From assembly GCF_042654245.1 (NCBI RefSeq), contig NZ_JBHSGI010000034.1, positions 371,624 through 435,623 on the forward strand: DNA of 64,000 bases, written 5' to 3'. The stretch's first letter is position 1; each line of letters starts with the position of its first letter. The notes under the pieces were generated by a model. The model was not told the origin of the DNA. It searched no databases and was given only the letters and a program-made list of their open reading frames with translations. Source of the stretch: Seohaeicola_A nanhaiensis. Lineage in GTDB: Bacteria > Pseudomonadota > Alphaproteobacteria > Rhodobacterales > Rhodobacteraceae. Positions 26,388-34,488 of this stretch are shown here, in pieces. Both the position numbers and the translations under genes were made by a program.

Positions 26388-26731
26388 CGTGTAATCCCCA
26401 CCAATTGCGGTCGAAAAAACGGCAGCGCACCGCGCCGCCGACAACCGCGTACAGGGTAAAAAAGGAATTCCCTCAGGTAAAGAATTTAAGGCGCTTCAGG
26501 ACGAAAAACCGGGCCGCGCCCAAGGGTACGCCAACGGGCGCGCCGACGGCAGCCGCATGGGCCCGCGTCCGGGGCGACGACAGATCGTAGCCTCCCCATC
26601 TGCTCGTCGGTCAGCCTGATCAAGTTGCCCATCACCCCCCAAAAAGCTCAGGGAGTGAATCACGCGGCCAACACTTCCTCAAGCCGATCAATGGGTCCTG
26701 ACTCTATGCATCAGTCAACCACGAGACGCGA
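26388..26731. other. Gap with an insertion-sequence relic
   Basis: A 344-base gap between the propeller-RTX gene and the orphan gene. The part next to the RTX gene must hold its promoter; the middle and right part contain a transposase relic (see next entry). No other gene is supported. Confidence 0.5.
26588..26707 (-). pseudogene. Relic of an IS5-family element (left end and transposase N-terminus)
   Basis: On the minus strand an ATG at 26632 begins MGNLIRLTDEQMGRLRSVV, which matches the conserved opening of IS5/IS427-group transposases (NLxxLTDxQMxRL). The similarity stops after about 20 residues, and the rest of the transposase is missing. Upstream, GAGTCAGGACCC (complement of 26693-26704) resembles a terminal inverted repeat of this group. 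I read it as a decayed copy; the terminal-repeat call is tentative. Confidence 0.55.
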
Positions 26732-27166
26732 CTAATCCCACATATGTTCACCGGTTTGATAGTCATATCGATCATGCGGATGCGCATAATACGTAGGGAC
26801 GTAAGGCAGCTCTTCGCCAGCATTTAAGGCATCAAAGGCAGGCTCCAAAATCCCATAGTCGAAGAAGACAAACGCTTTTTCAAGGTAGGGCTGAGCACAT
26901 TCAATAATGTTTTGCCCAAACCTACTGTGACGCGCGTGAAACAAGCAGTAGGCCTCGTGATCCCATCCCAAGTAAGTCTTGTCGGCAAGCGCGCCGGGAT
27001 CGGGAATGCAATTTCCCCAATCACCCAAACGATACCTTTTGTACAGCAACGATATCCAGAAGAAATGCATCTCCGGACTTTGACTCCGAAGCGCACTTTC
27101 CAGCATGCTGTGAGTGAGTCTTTTCGTTTCATACAGCTTCCAGTCACCTTCCGAGACTTCAATCAT
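26732..27166 (-). CDS. Orphan low-GC protein of unknown function
   Basis: A 144-residue protein that I do not recognise. It starts MIEVSEGDWKLYETKRL, with AGGAAG 6 bases before the ATG; an in-frame extension upstream lacks a ribosome site. It is rich in aromatic residues and His (ISLLYKRYRLGDWGN, AYCLFHARHSRFGQN, TYYAHPHDRYDYQTGEH) and has no signal peptide or membrane helix. Base composition is visibly more AT-rich than the neighbours, and it sits 25 bases from the IS relic, both signs of acquisition. Its size and composition are like some immunity or effector-related proteins, but nothing specific supports that. Confidence 0.6.
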   Translation of the reverse strand: MIEVSEGDWKLYETKRLTHSMLESALRSQSPEMHFFWISLLYKRYRLGDWGNCIPDPGALADKTYLGWDHEAYCLFHARHSRFGQNIIECAQPYLEKAFVFFDYGILEPAFDALNAGEELPYVPTYYAHPHDRYDYQTGEHMWD

Positions 27167-27373
27167 GGAAATCTTCCTATCCAAAAATTGGCCAGTATGA
27201 CTTGATACAGTTCCCTGTTCTATGGAAGCCAATGCTAAAGCCCGCTGCGTCCGCCCAACCGCTCCCCAACCTCCCCAACGAACGTCCGCATCAGGCCACC
27301 CCACGCAGCCAAAAGCACTGCGCCTGACGGCAAAGACAGCCCTCTCCGCCGCCCCTCCCCTGCACCTGTCGCG

Positions 27374-29965
27374 TCAATACAGCCCGCCCGAGCTCACCGT
27401 GCCGAAGTTGGCCTTCGGCCCCACGATCACCGTATTGCCCGACGACGTGGTGACCTGCCGCCCGGACTGTGCCACTTCCTCGAACAGGGGCAGGTTCGCC
27501 CCCATGGCAAAGCCGCCGTCGAATGTCAGACCAAAAGCAGGGTCTGTACCGTCGCGGAAGTATTCGGCCACCACATAGGGGCCGCTGGCGTCATCGGGCA
27601 GCGGGCTGCCGGTATAGCGGTCGATCTTGATGAAGTGGCCGCCCGGCGGCACTTCGAACGGACCGCCGCCGAACTTCTTGACCGCCTGGGTCATGAACTC
27701 CTGGAACACCGGCCCGCACATCGAGGCGCCATAGGCCCCGCGTCCCAGCGGGCGGGGCTGGTCATAGCCGATATAGCAGCCCGCCACCACGTTCGAGGTG
27801 AAGCCGACGAACCACACGTCGCGCGCGTCATTGGTCGTCCCGGTCTTGCCCGCGGTCGGCACCGGCAGGTTGACCGTGCCCGCCGCCGTCCCGCGCTCGA
27901 CCACGCCCTTCATCATCGAGGTCAGCTGATAGGCGGTGATCGCATCCATCACCCGCTCGCGGTTGCTCTGGATATGCGGCGCCTGCCCCGGCGGCAGCGA
28001 GGGCGAATTGCAGTCGCGGCAATCGCGCTTGTCATGGCGGTAGATCGTCTTGCCATAGCGATCCTGCACCCGGTCCACCAGCGTCGGGATCACCCGCTCG
28101 CCGCCATTGGCGAACATCGCATAGGCCGCCACCATCCGGAAAAGAGTCGTCTCCTCCGACCCCAGCGCATTGGCCAGATAGGCGCCCATGTTGTCATAGA
28201 CCCCGAACCGCTCGGCATAGCCGGCCACGACCTCCATCCCGACCTCCTGCGCCAGTCGGATCGTCATCAGGTTGCGCGACTGCTCGATGCCGGTGCGCAG
28301 GGGCGTCGGGCCATAGAACTTGTTCGACGAATTGCGCGGCCGCCACAGCCCCTGGGGCGTGTTGATCTCGATCGGCGCGTCGATCACGATGGTTGCCGGG
28401 CTGAACCCGCTGTCCAGCGCCGCCGCATAGACGAAGGGCTTGAACGATGACCCCGGCTGGCGCATCGCCTGCGTCGCCCGGTTGAAGACCGAGGCCTGAT
28501 ACGAGAAGCCGCCCTGCATCGCGATCACGCGGCCGGTGTTCACGTCCATCGCCATGAACCCGCCCTGCACGCCCGACACCTGCCGCAGGCTCCAGCGGAC
28601 GAACTTGCCCTCCTTGTCGGTGATCGCCCGCACCAGCACCACGTCGCCGACATCGACCAGATCGCCCGGCACCTTCGCCTTGGGCCCCAGCTTGCCGTCC
28701 TTGCCCTGCTTGCGCGCCCAGGTGACGTCCTTGGCCTCGATCCAGTGGCCGTCCTCGTCCTCGTCGACGTTCTCGATACCGATCCGGGCGCCCTTGTTCG
28801 TGACCTGCAGCACCACCGCCGGATACCACTGGCCGTCCAGCGCGATATCGCGCGGCACGGACACCGCGGCCAGCGCCGCGCGCCAGTCGGCCTCGTCCTT
28901 CAGCTTGGCCGCGTCGATGCTCTCGCCGGTGCCATGCCAGACGCCGGTGCTGCGATCGAACTTCTCCAGCTCGCGCCGCAGCGCCTGCTCGGCCACGCCC
29001 TGCAGCTCCTCGTCCACGGTCGCCCGCACCGAGAAGCCGCCGGTAAAGAATTCGCCATCGCCGAAGTCGCGGCCCAGCTGCCGCCCGATATCCGCCCGCA
29101 GCGAGGAATTCTCGCTCAGCTGGCGCCGGATTTCGTCGGTGAAATAGTTGCGCGGCGGCAGCGCCGTCCGGAACCCTTCGAAATCGCCGTTCTGAACCGA
29201 CCGCAGCGGCTGCGCCACCTCATGTTCATAGGTGGCCTCGTCGATATAGCCGTTCTCGCGCATCTCGCGCAGCACATAATCGCGCCGCTGCGTCAGGCGT
29301 TTCTTCGCGCGCACCGGGTGATAGTCGCTCGGTGCCTGCGGCATCGAGGCCAGCATCGCCGCCTCATGCGGGGCCAATTCGCCCAGGGTCTTGTTGAAAT
29401 AGGTCTGCGCCGCCGCCGCCACCCCATAAGAGTTCTGCCCGAGAAAAATTTCGTTCAGATACAGTTCCAGGATCTGCTCCTTGCTCAGCGTCTCCTCGAT
29501 CCGCGAGGCCAGGATGATCTCCTTGATCTTGCGTTCGATCTTCCGGTCGCCCGACAGCAGAAAGTTCTTCATCACCTGCTGCGTGATGGTCGAGGCGCCG
29601 CGCACGCTCTGGCCACGCGTCTTGATCGCCTCGATCCCCGCCGCCGCGATGGATCGCAGGTCATAGCCCTTGTGGGTGTAGAAGTTCTTGTCCTCGGCCG
29701 AGATGAAGGCCTGTTTCACAAGATCCGGAATCTCCGCCGCCGGCACGAACAGCCGCCGCTCCTGCGCGAACTCGTCGATCAGATGGCCTTCGCCCGAATA
29801 GATCCGGCTGATCGTCGGCGGCTTGTACTGCGCAAGCGATTCATGGCTGGGCAGATCGCGCAGATACATCCAGAACACGCCGCCGATAACGACCGCGCCC
29901 ATGACGATACCAAGGGTGATCGTCGTAAAGATCGCCCCGAAAAAGGATAACACGAACCGGATCAC
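27374..29965 (-). CDS. mrcA: Penicillin-binding protein 1A (bifunctional transglycosylase/transpeptidase)
   Basis: An 863-residue class A PBP anchored by one helix at 8-32. The GT51 domain (about 55-230) has catalytic Glu91 in FISAEDKNFYTHKG and the RGASTITQQVMKN motif. An OB-like insertion follows (about 370-465). The transpeptidase domain has SxxK at 506-509 (PGSSFKP), SRN at 563-565 and KTGT at 707-710. It polymerises and cross-links peptidoglycan at the inner membrane. The start codon is GTG. It is 97 bases downstream of the amidase gene and probably in one transcription unit with it. Confidence 0.95.
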   Translation of the reverse strand: MIRFVLSFFGAIFTTITLGIVMGAVVIGGVFWMYLRDLPSHESLAQYKPPTISRIYSGEGHLIDEFAQERRLFVPAAEIPDLVKQAFISAEDKNFYTHKGYDLRSIAAAGIEAIKTRGQSVRGASTITQQVMKNFLLSGDRKIERKIKEIILASRIEETLSKEQILELYLNEIFLGQNSYGVAAAAQTYFNKTLGELAPHEAAMLASMPQAPSDYHPVRAKKRLTQRRDYVLREMRENGYIDEATYEHEVAQPLRSVQNGDFEGFRTALPPRNYFTDEIRRQLSENSSLRADIGRQLGRDFGDGEFFTGGFSVRATVDEELQGVAEQALRRELEKFDRSTGVWHGTGESIDAAKLKDEADWRAALAAVSVPRDIALDGQWYPAVVLQVTNKGARIGIENVDEDEDGHWIEAKDVTWARKQGKDGKLGPKAKVPGDLVDVGDVVLVRAITDKEGKFVRWSLRQVSGVQGGFMAMDVNTGRVIAMQGGFSYQASVFNRATQAMRQPGSSFKPFVYAAALDSGFSPATIVIDAPIEINTPQGLWRPRNSSNKFYGPTPLRTGIEQSRNLMTIRLAQEVGMEVVAGYAERFGVYDNMGAYLANALGSEETTLFRMVAAYAMFANGGERVIPTLVDRVQDRYGKTIYRHDKRDCRDCNSPSLPPGQAPHIQSNRERVMDAITAYQLTSMMKGVVERGTAAGTVNLPVPTAGKTGTTNDARDVWFVGFTSNVVAGCYIGYDQPRPLGRGAYGASMCGPVFQEFMTQAVKKFGGGPFEVPPGGHFIKIDRYTGSPLPDDASGPYVVAEYFRDGTDPAFGLTFDGGFAMGANLPLFEEVAQSGRQVTTSSGNTVIVGPKANFGTVSSGGLY

Positions 29966-30062
29966 GCAACTGCCCTTATCTCTGGAATTGCCCGCAATAT
30001 ACGCGCTGCCCGCGGCGGGGTCAAAACACGATACCGGCAGGCGGCGGCGCCAAAGCGCGCAT

Positions 30063-31274
30063 CTATTGCCGCACCAGCGGCCGCAGCGCCGCGTCGCTGT
30101 CCCGCCAGCGGACCAGCCCGTTGCGGATGCCCTGCGCCATCCGCGCCCGCCATTCGGGCGTCTTCAGGTTCTTCAGGTCGCGCGGGCTGGTCAGAAAGCC
30201 GATCTCGATCAGCACCGAAGGGATATCCGCCGCCTTCAGCACCGAAAACCCCGCCGCGCGCAGCGGCCGCCGGTTCATCGGCCCGCCCATTTCGGCCATT
30301 CCCTGCACCAGCGCCTCGGCCATCGCCTGCGTGCGCGGCTGCGTCTCCTGCCGTGCAAGGTCCAGAAGGACCGAGGTCACCTCGTCGTCCGCGCCGCTCA
30401 GATCCACCCCGGCCAGCAGGTCGTCGCGGTCATGCCGCTCGGCCAGCTTCTCGCTTGCCACGTCCGAGGCCTCGCCCGACAGCACATGCACCGTCGCCCC
30501 ATGCGCCAGCCCCTCCGACAGCGAATCCGCGTGCAGCGAGAGGAACACATCCGCCCCCGCCTCATGGGCGATGGCGATCCGCCGCTCGAGGCTGACAAAG
30601 TAGTCGTCGTCCCGCGTCAGCACCACGTCGAAGCCGCCGCTGCGCACCAGCACCTCGCGCAGCTCGCGCGCAAAGTTCAGCATCAGCGTCTTTTCGTCGA
30701 TCCCAGCCGCCTCGGCCCCCGGATCGATGCCGCCGTGGCCCGGGTCGATCACCACCCGCAGCGGATCGCCGGGCTGGCGCGCCGCGCGCGGCTCCAGCGT
30801 CTCCGGCGGCGGCAGATCCCAGCGCGGATCGTGCGGCGCCCCGGCGGCGGCGGCAAAGGCCTCGGCCGTCACCGGGGCCAGCGCGATCGTCAGCCGCGCG
30901 GTGCCGCCGGCAGGGTCGATGGCAATCCCCGCCCGCGTCACCGCCAGCGGCTCGGCCAGCTCCGCCACCAGCCGCGACCAGCCGGGCACATAGGTGCCGA
31001 ACTGCACCGCGCTCACCCGCCCCGGCGCCAGCAGCGCCTCGGGACGCAGCCCGGTCCAGTCGACCTCCTGGAAATCCACCACCAGCCGGCGCGGCGCATC
31101 CAGCGTGAAGACGCGATAGGGCACGCCCTGGCTCAGCGACAGCTCGATCCGTGCGCCCGCGCCCTCGTCCGCGATCCGGCTCTGGCCGGGGTCGATCCGC
31201 GCGGCAACACCAAAGGTCTGCGCCATCCCGGCCGTGGCCAGCAGCAGCGCCAGCAGGACGGCCCCCAGCCTCAT
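30063..31274 (-). CDS. N-acetylmuramoyl-L-alanine amidase (AmiC-like, AMIN + Amidase_3)
   Basis: A 403-residue periplasmic zinc amidase. The signal peptide is MRLGAVLLALLLATAGMAQ. An AMIN domain (about 25-125; RVFTLDAPRRLVVDF) is followed by an Amidase_3 domain (about 170-395) with the metal and catalytic motifs DPGHGGIDPGA, the Glu in IDEKTLML, SLHADS, and IEIGFLTSP. It cleaves the lactyl amide bond in septal peptidoglycan during daughter-cell separation. The start at 31274 gives an ATGA overlap with the aminotransferase gene and a proper signal peptide; a longer open frame upstream is antisense. PBP1A follows. Confidence 0.94.
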   Translation of the reverse strand: MRLGAVLLALLLATAGMAQTFGVAARIDPGQSRIADEGAGARIELSLSQGVPYRVFTLDAPRRLVVDFQEVDWTGLRPEALLAPGRVSAVQFGTYVPGWSRLVAELAEPLAVTRAGIAIDPAGGTARLTIALAPVTAEAFAAAAGAPHDPRWDLPPPETLEPRAARQPGDPLRVVIDPGHGGIDPGAEAAGIDEKTLMLNFARELREVLVRSGGFDVVLTRDDDYFVSLERRIAIAHEAGADVFLSLHADSLSEGLAHGATVHVLSGEASDVASEKLAERHDRDDLLAGVDLSGADDEVTSVLLDLARQETQPRTQAMAEALVQGMAEMGGPMNRRPLRAAGFSVLKAADIPSVLIEIGFLTSPRDLKNLKTPEWRARMAQGIRNGLVRWRDSDAALRPLVRQ

Positions 31275-32416
31275 GCCCGCGCCGCCATGAACCGCTCCAG
31301 CCGCGCCAGTCCCTCGGCGATATCCGCGCTCGACCGGGCATAGGAGAACCGCAGCGTCGTCGCCCCGCGCACCGGGTCGAAATCGAGTCCCGGCGTCACC
31401 GCGACCCCCGCCTGCTCCAGGATCTCGGCCGCAAAGGCGCGGCTGTCCGTGGTCAGCCCGGACACATCGGCATAGACATAGAACGCCCCGTCCGGCGGCG
31501 CGATCCGGGTGAACCCGGCCTTCGGCAACCCCTCCAGCACCAGCTTCCGGTTCGCCTCGTAAACCCGTAGATTCGCTTGCAATTCCTCGTCGCACTCCAT
31601 CGCCGCCAGCGCGGCGACCTGGCTCGCATGAGGGGCGCAGATGAACATGTTCTGCGAAATCCGCTCCAGCACCCGCACATGATCCTCGGGCACCACCATC
31701 CAGCCGATCCGCCATCCAGTCATCGAGTAATACTTCGAGAAGGAATTGATGACATAAAGGTCGTCGCTGATCTCCAGCGCGCTTACCGCCTTCTCCTCAT
31801 ATTCCAGACCGTGATAAATCTCGTCCGAAATGAAACTCGCCCCCGCCTCCTGCGCCGCGCCGATCAGCCCGGCCATCGCATCGTGGCCCAGCATCGTGCC
31901 GGTCGGATTGGCGGGCGAGGCGACCATCAGCCCCGCCAGATCGCGCCCCGACAGATCGGCGGGCACCGGCTGATACCGGTTCTCGACCGCCGTCTCGATG
32001 TCCACCGGCACCAGATCCAGCGCCCGCAGGATCTGACGATAGGACGGATAGCCCGGCGCGCCGATGCCCACCCGGTCCCCGGTGTCGAACAGCGCGGTGA
32101 AGGCAAGGATGAACCCCGCGGACGAGCCCGAGGTGATCACCACCCGCTCGGGGTTCAGATCCAGCCCGTGCCGCTCGCCATAGACCTGCGCGATCCGCCG
32201 CCGCAGCGCCGGCAGGCCCAGCGATACGGTATAGCCCAGCGGTTCGGCCTCCAGCGCGCTCTGCAGCGCGGCAATCGCCCCCTTCGGTGCGCCGGTGCCG
32301 GGCTGGCCGACCTCCATGTGGATGATGTGGCGCCCCGCGTCCTCGGCGCGGCACGCGGCCTCCATCACATCCATCACAATGAAGGGATCGACACGGGACC
32401 GGGTTGAGTTTCGCAT
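31271..32416 (-). CDS. PLP-dependent aminotransferase (class I/II)
   Basis: A 381-residue fold-type I aminotransferase. Features are MEVGQPGTGAPKGAI near the N-terminus, the SSAGFILAF phosphate-binding region, the ASPANPTGTM loop, the SDEIYHGLEY motif with the PLP-ring Asp, the PLP Lys in INSFSKYYSMTGWRIGW and the substrate Arg in LRFSYARS. The start at 32416 has GGAAG six bases upstream. It resembles aspartate/aromatic or 2-aminoadipate-type enzymes; the substrate cannot be told from sequence alone. Coupled by 4 bases to the amidase gene, which is probably just operon convenience. Confidence 0.9.
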   Translation of the reverse strand: MRNSTRSRVDPFIVMDVMEAACRAEDAGRHIIHMEVGQPGTGAPKGAIAALQSALEAEPLGYTVSLGLPALRRRIAQVYGERHGLDLNPERVVITSGSSAGFILAFTALFDTGDRVGIGAPGYPSYRQILRALDLVPVDIETAVENRYQPVPADLSGRDLAGLMVASPANPTGTMLGHDAMAGLIGAAQEAGASFISDEIYHGLEYEEKAVSALEISDDLYVINSFSKYYSMTGWRIGWMVVPEDHVRVLERISQNMFICAPHASQVAALAAMECDEELQANLRVYEANRKLVLEGLPKAGFTRIAPPDGAFYVYADVSGLTTDSRAFAAEILEQAGVAVTPGLDFDPVRGATTLRFSYARSSADIAEGLARLERFMAARA

Positions 32417-32511
32417 GACCATCTTCCATTGTCTCGGGCAAGCGTGTTTGACCGCGTTCAACCGATGGCGTCAATCGCCCCAACCGCAATTTTCCCGGGA
32501 TCCCAGACCAC

Positions 32512-33264
32512 ATGAACCTGACCGCCCTCCGCCCTGCCCTGATCTCCGCCCTGCTGCTGTCCGCCGCGCCGGCGCTGGCCTTCGATCCCGCCGCCATGTC
32601 GGATGCCGAGCGCGAGGCCTTCCGCGCCGAAGTGCGCGCCTACCTCATGGAACACCCCGAGGTAATCTTCGAGGCGGTCGATGCCATGAAGGCGCGCGAG
32701 GCCAATGCCGCCGCCGATGCGGACAAGCAACTGGTCAAGGCCTATCACGCCGAAATCTTCGAGGACGGCTATTCCTGGGTCGGCGGCAACCCCGAAGGCG
32801 ATGTGACCATTGTGGAATTCATGGACTACCGCTGCGGCTATTGCCGCCGCGCCGTGCCCGAGGTCGCCAGCCTGCTGAAATCCGACGGCAACATCCGCCT
32901 GATCGTCAAGGAATTCCCGATCCTGGGCGAGGCGTCGATGATCTCCTCGCGCTTTGCCATCGCCACCCGCATCGTCGCCGGCAACGACGCCTATGAACAG
33001 GTCCACGACGCCCTGCTCTCGCTCGATGGCGAGATGAGCGATGTCGCCCTGCGCCGCCTCGCCGATGGCCTCGGGCTCGACGCCGAACCGATCCTCGCGA
33101 AAATGGACAGCGAAGAAGTCACCCGCGAAATCGCCGCCAACCGCGATCTCGCCCAGCGTCTCCAGATCAACGGCACCCCGACCTTTGTGCTCGAAGGCCA
33201 GATGCTGCGCGGCTACCTGCCCGCCGACCAGATGGCCCAGATCGTCGCCGAGGAACGCAGCTAG
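32512..33264 (+). CDS. DsbA-like periplasmic thiol:disulfide oxidoreductase
   Basis: A 250-residue exported thioredoxin-fold protein. The signal peptide ends at about residue 23 (SAAPALA). An N-terminal helical extension (24-85) precedes the fold, as in Com1/ScsC-like proteins. The active site is C108-G-Y-C111 in DYRCGYCRRAVPE, and the cis-Pro loop is INGTPTFVLEG. It could introduce or isomerise disulfides in envelope proteins; the CGYC dipeptide and N-terminal extension are also seen in oligomeric isomerases such as ScsC. It is divergent from the aminotransferase gene and converges with the toxin gene, their stops overlapping. Confidence 0.9.
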   Translation: MNLTALRPALISALLLSAAPALAFDPAAMSDAEREAFRAEVRAYLMEHPEVIFEAVDAMKAREANAAADADKQLVKAYHAEIFEDGYSWVGGNPEGDVTIVEFMDYRCGYCRRAVPEVASLLKSDGNIRLIVKEFPILGEASMISSRFAIATRIVAGNDAYEQVHDALLSLDGEMSDVALRRLADGLGLDAEPILAKMDSEEVTREIAANRDLAQRLQINGTPTFVLEGQMLRGYLPADQMAQIVAEERS

Positions 33265-33935
33265 GACCGCGCCAGCGTCTCGACCAGCACTTTGCCGGCT
33301 GCGCCCACGCGCAGCCGCCAGTGCTGGCCCTGCCGCACATCCTCCACCAGCGGCGGACGATAGCACACCAGGTTCCACCCGCCCCCGTCGCGCACGCTGT
33401 CATAGCTGATCCCCGCCAGGTCTCCGGCCCGCACCGACTCGCCAAAGACCTGTCCCGCCGCATGGCTGTCGGGATCGTGCAGATCGGGCGCCGCCCCGCG
33501 GATGTCGATGTAAACCCCGCCCAGCCGCGCGACATAGCCGCGATATTCCGCCGTCATCTCGGGCAGCGCCGACAGCACCACCTCGCGCCGCAGTGCGCTC
33601 GCCACCTCGACCAGCGCGGTGGTCGTCGTCGCCGCCGCATACCAGGCGCCCAGCTCGCCCGAGGCGAACCGCGACCCGTTGGGCGAGCCATGCAGAAAGG
33701 CCGCCATCACCACGCTGGCATTGGCCCGCCCCCAGACCCATTGCTCGGGCGGCAGCCGCCGCAGGCGATGCGCCACCAGCCGGTCGTTGGTCCAGCCCTC
33801 CAGCTCCATCACCGCCGCCAGATCGTCGGCACTGGCCACCGTGTCGAAGGCATCCACCGGGGGAAACCGGCTCGGCACCACGCGATGCGTCCGCGCCGGG
33901 GCGGAAACACTTGGAAAATCCTCGGGCCGGGTCAC
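33261..33935 (-). CDS. RES-domain toxin (MbcT/ParT-like)
   Basis: A 224-residue RES-domain protein. The family name residues can be placed: Arg in HRVVPSRFPP, Glu in TTTTALVEVASAL, Ser in GISYDSVRDGGGWN. RES toxins such as MbcT degrade NAD+ (or modify proteins with ADP-ribose), stopping growth. The start is GTG, overlapping the antitoxin stop as GTGA, so antitoxin and toxin are translationally coupled with the antitoxin first. It converges with the dsbA-like gene. Confidence 0.9.
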   Translation of the reverse strand: MTRPEDFPSVSAPARTHRVVPSRFPPVDAFDTVASADDLAAVMELEGWTNDRLVAHRLRRLPPEQWVWGRANASVVMAAFLHGSPNGSRFASGELGAWYAAATTTTALVEVASALRREVVLSALPEMTAEYRGYVARLGGVYIDIRGAAPDLHDPDSHAAGQVFGESVRAGDLAGISYDSVRDGGGWNLVCYRPPLVEDVRQGQHWRLRVGAAGKVLVETLARS

Positions 33936-34429
33936 GCGAAGACAAGGCTTTCGCGCGTCACCGGCTCCATCCCCTCGGGAGGCACGCCCTGCCCCCCGCC
34001 GCCGCGCCAGGCGTCGAGATAGCGGCGCAGGCTCATCAGCCCGTCCTGCGTGCCCGACTCCAGCAGCTCGATCGGCGCCTGCCCCGAAAACGGCAGCCCG
34101 CGATGCGCGCCCTTCAGCCAGACCATCGCCTGCACCGGATCGTGAAACAGGATCGTCAGCGCCTTGTGAATGCCCAGCACCGCCGAGACCCGCAGCAGGG
34201 TATCCAGCGGCAGCGCAATCGCCTCGCCCGCCTGCGCCTTCTTGACCCAGGCATAGAAGGCCGAGCGCGACGGCTGCCCCAGAACCGCCAGCCGCTGCTT
34301 CTCGCTCAGCCCCCAGAGGTCGGCAATCGCCAGAAACGCCCGCAGCCCCGGCGCGCCCAGCTGCTTGCGCTTCGCCGGGCCCATGTCGGTGGGGGCAATC
34401 ATCTCGGGGGCTAGGGCTGGTCGGGCCAT
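33932..34429 (-). CDS. Xre/MbcA/ParS antitoxin of the RES toxin
   Basis: A 165-residue antitoxin. An N-terminal Xre-like helix-turn-helix is around LRAFLAIADLWGLSEKQRLAVLG and SRSAFYAWVKKA. A C-terminal MbcA/ParS toxin-binding domain (DUF2384 type) contains LLRVSAVLGIHKALTILF and WLKGAHRGLPFSGQAPIELL, the hallmark LxxPN/GxxPIELL region of the family. The start at 34429 (MARPALAPEM) is the first good ATG after the ispG stop. It should neutralise the RES toxin and repress the pair's own promoter. Confidence 0.9.
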   Translation of the reverse strand: MARPALAPEMIAPTDMGPAKRKQLGAPGLRAFLAIADLWGLSEKQRLAVLGQPSRSAFYAWVKKAQAGEAIALPLDTLLRVSAVLGIHKALTILFHDPVQAMVWLKGAHRGLPFSGQAPIELLESGTQDGLMSLRRYLDAWRGGGGQGVPPEGMEPVTRESLVFA

Positions 34430-34464
34430 GGCGGGCACTCCTTCTGTCCTGATCCGAACATAAC

Positions 34465-34478
34465 GTCCAGATATGGAC
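34465..34478 (-). promoter_or_regulatory. Dyad upstream of the toxin-antitoxin pair
   Basis: GTCCA-gata-TGGAC, a perfect 5-bp inverted repeat, 36 bases upstream of the antitoxin start and within the 59-base gap after ispG. A fitting place for autorepression by the Xre-type antitoxin. Confidence 0.45.
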
Positions 34479-34488
34479 AAATCAAGCC

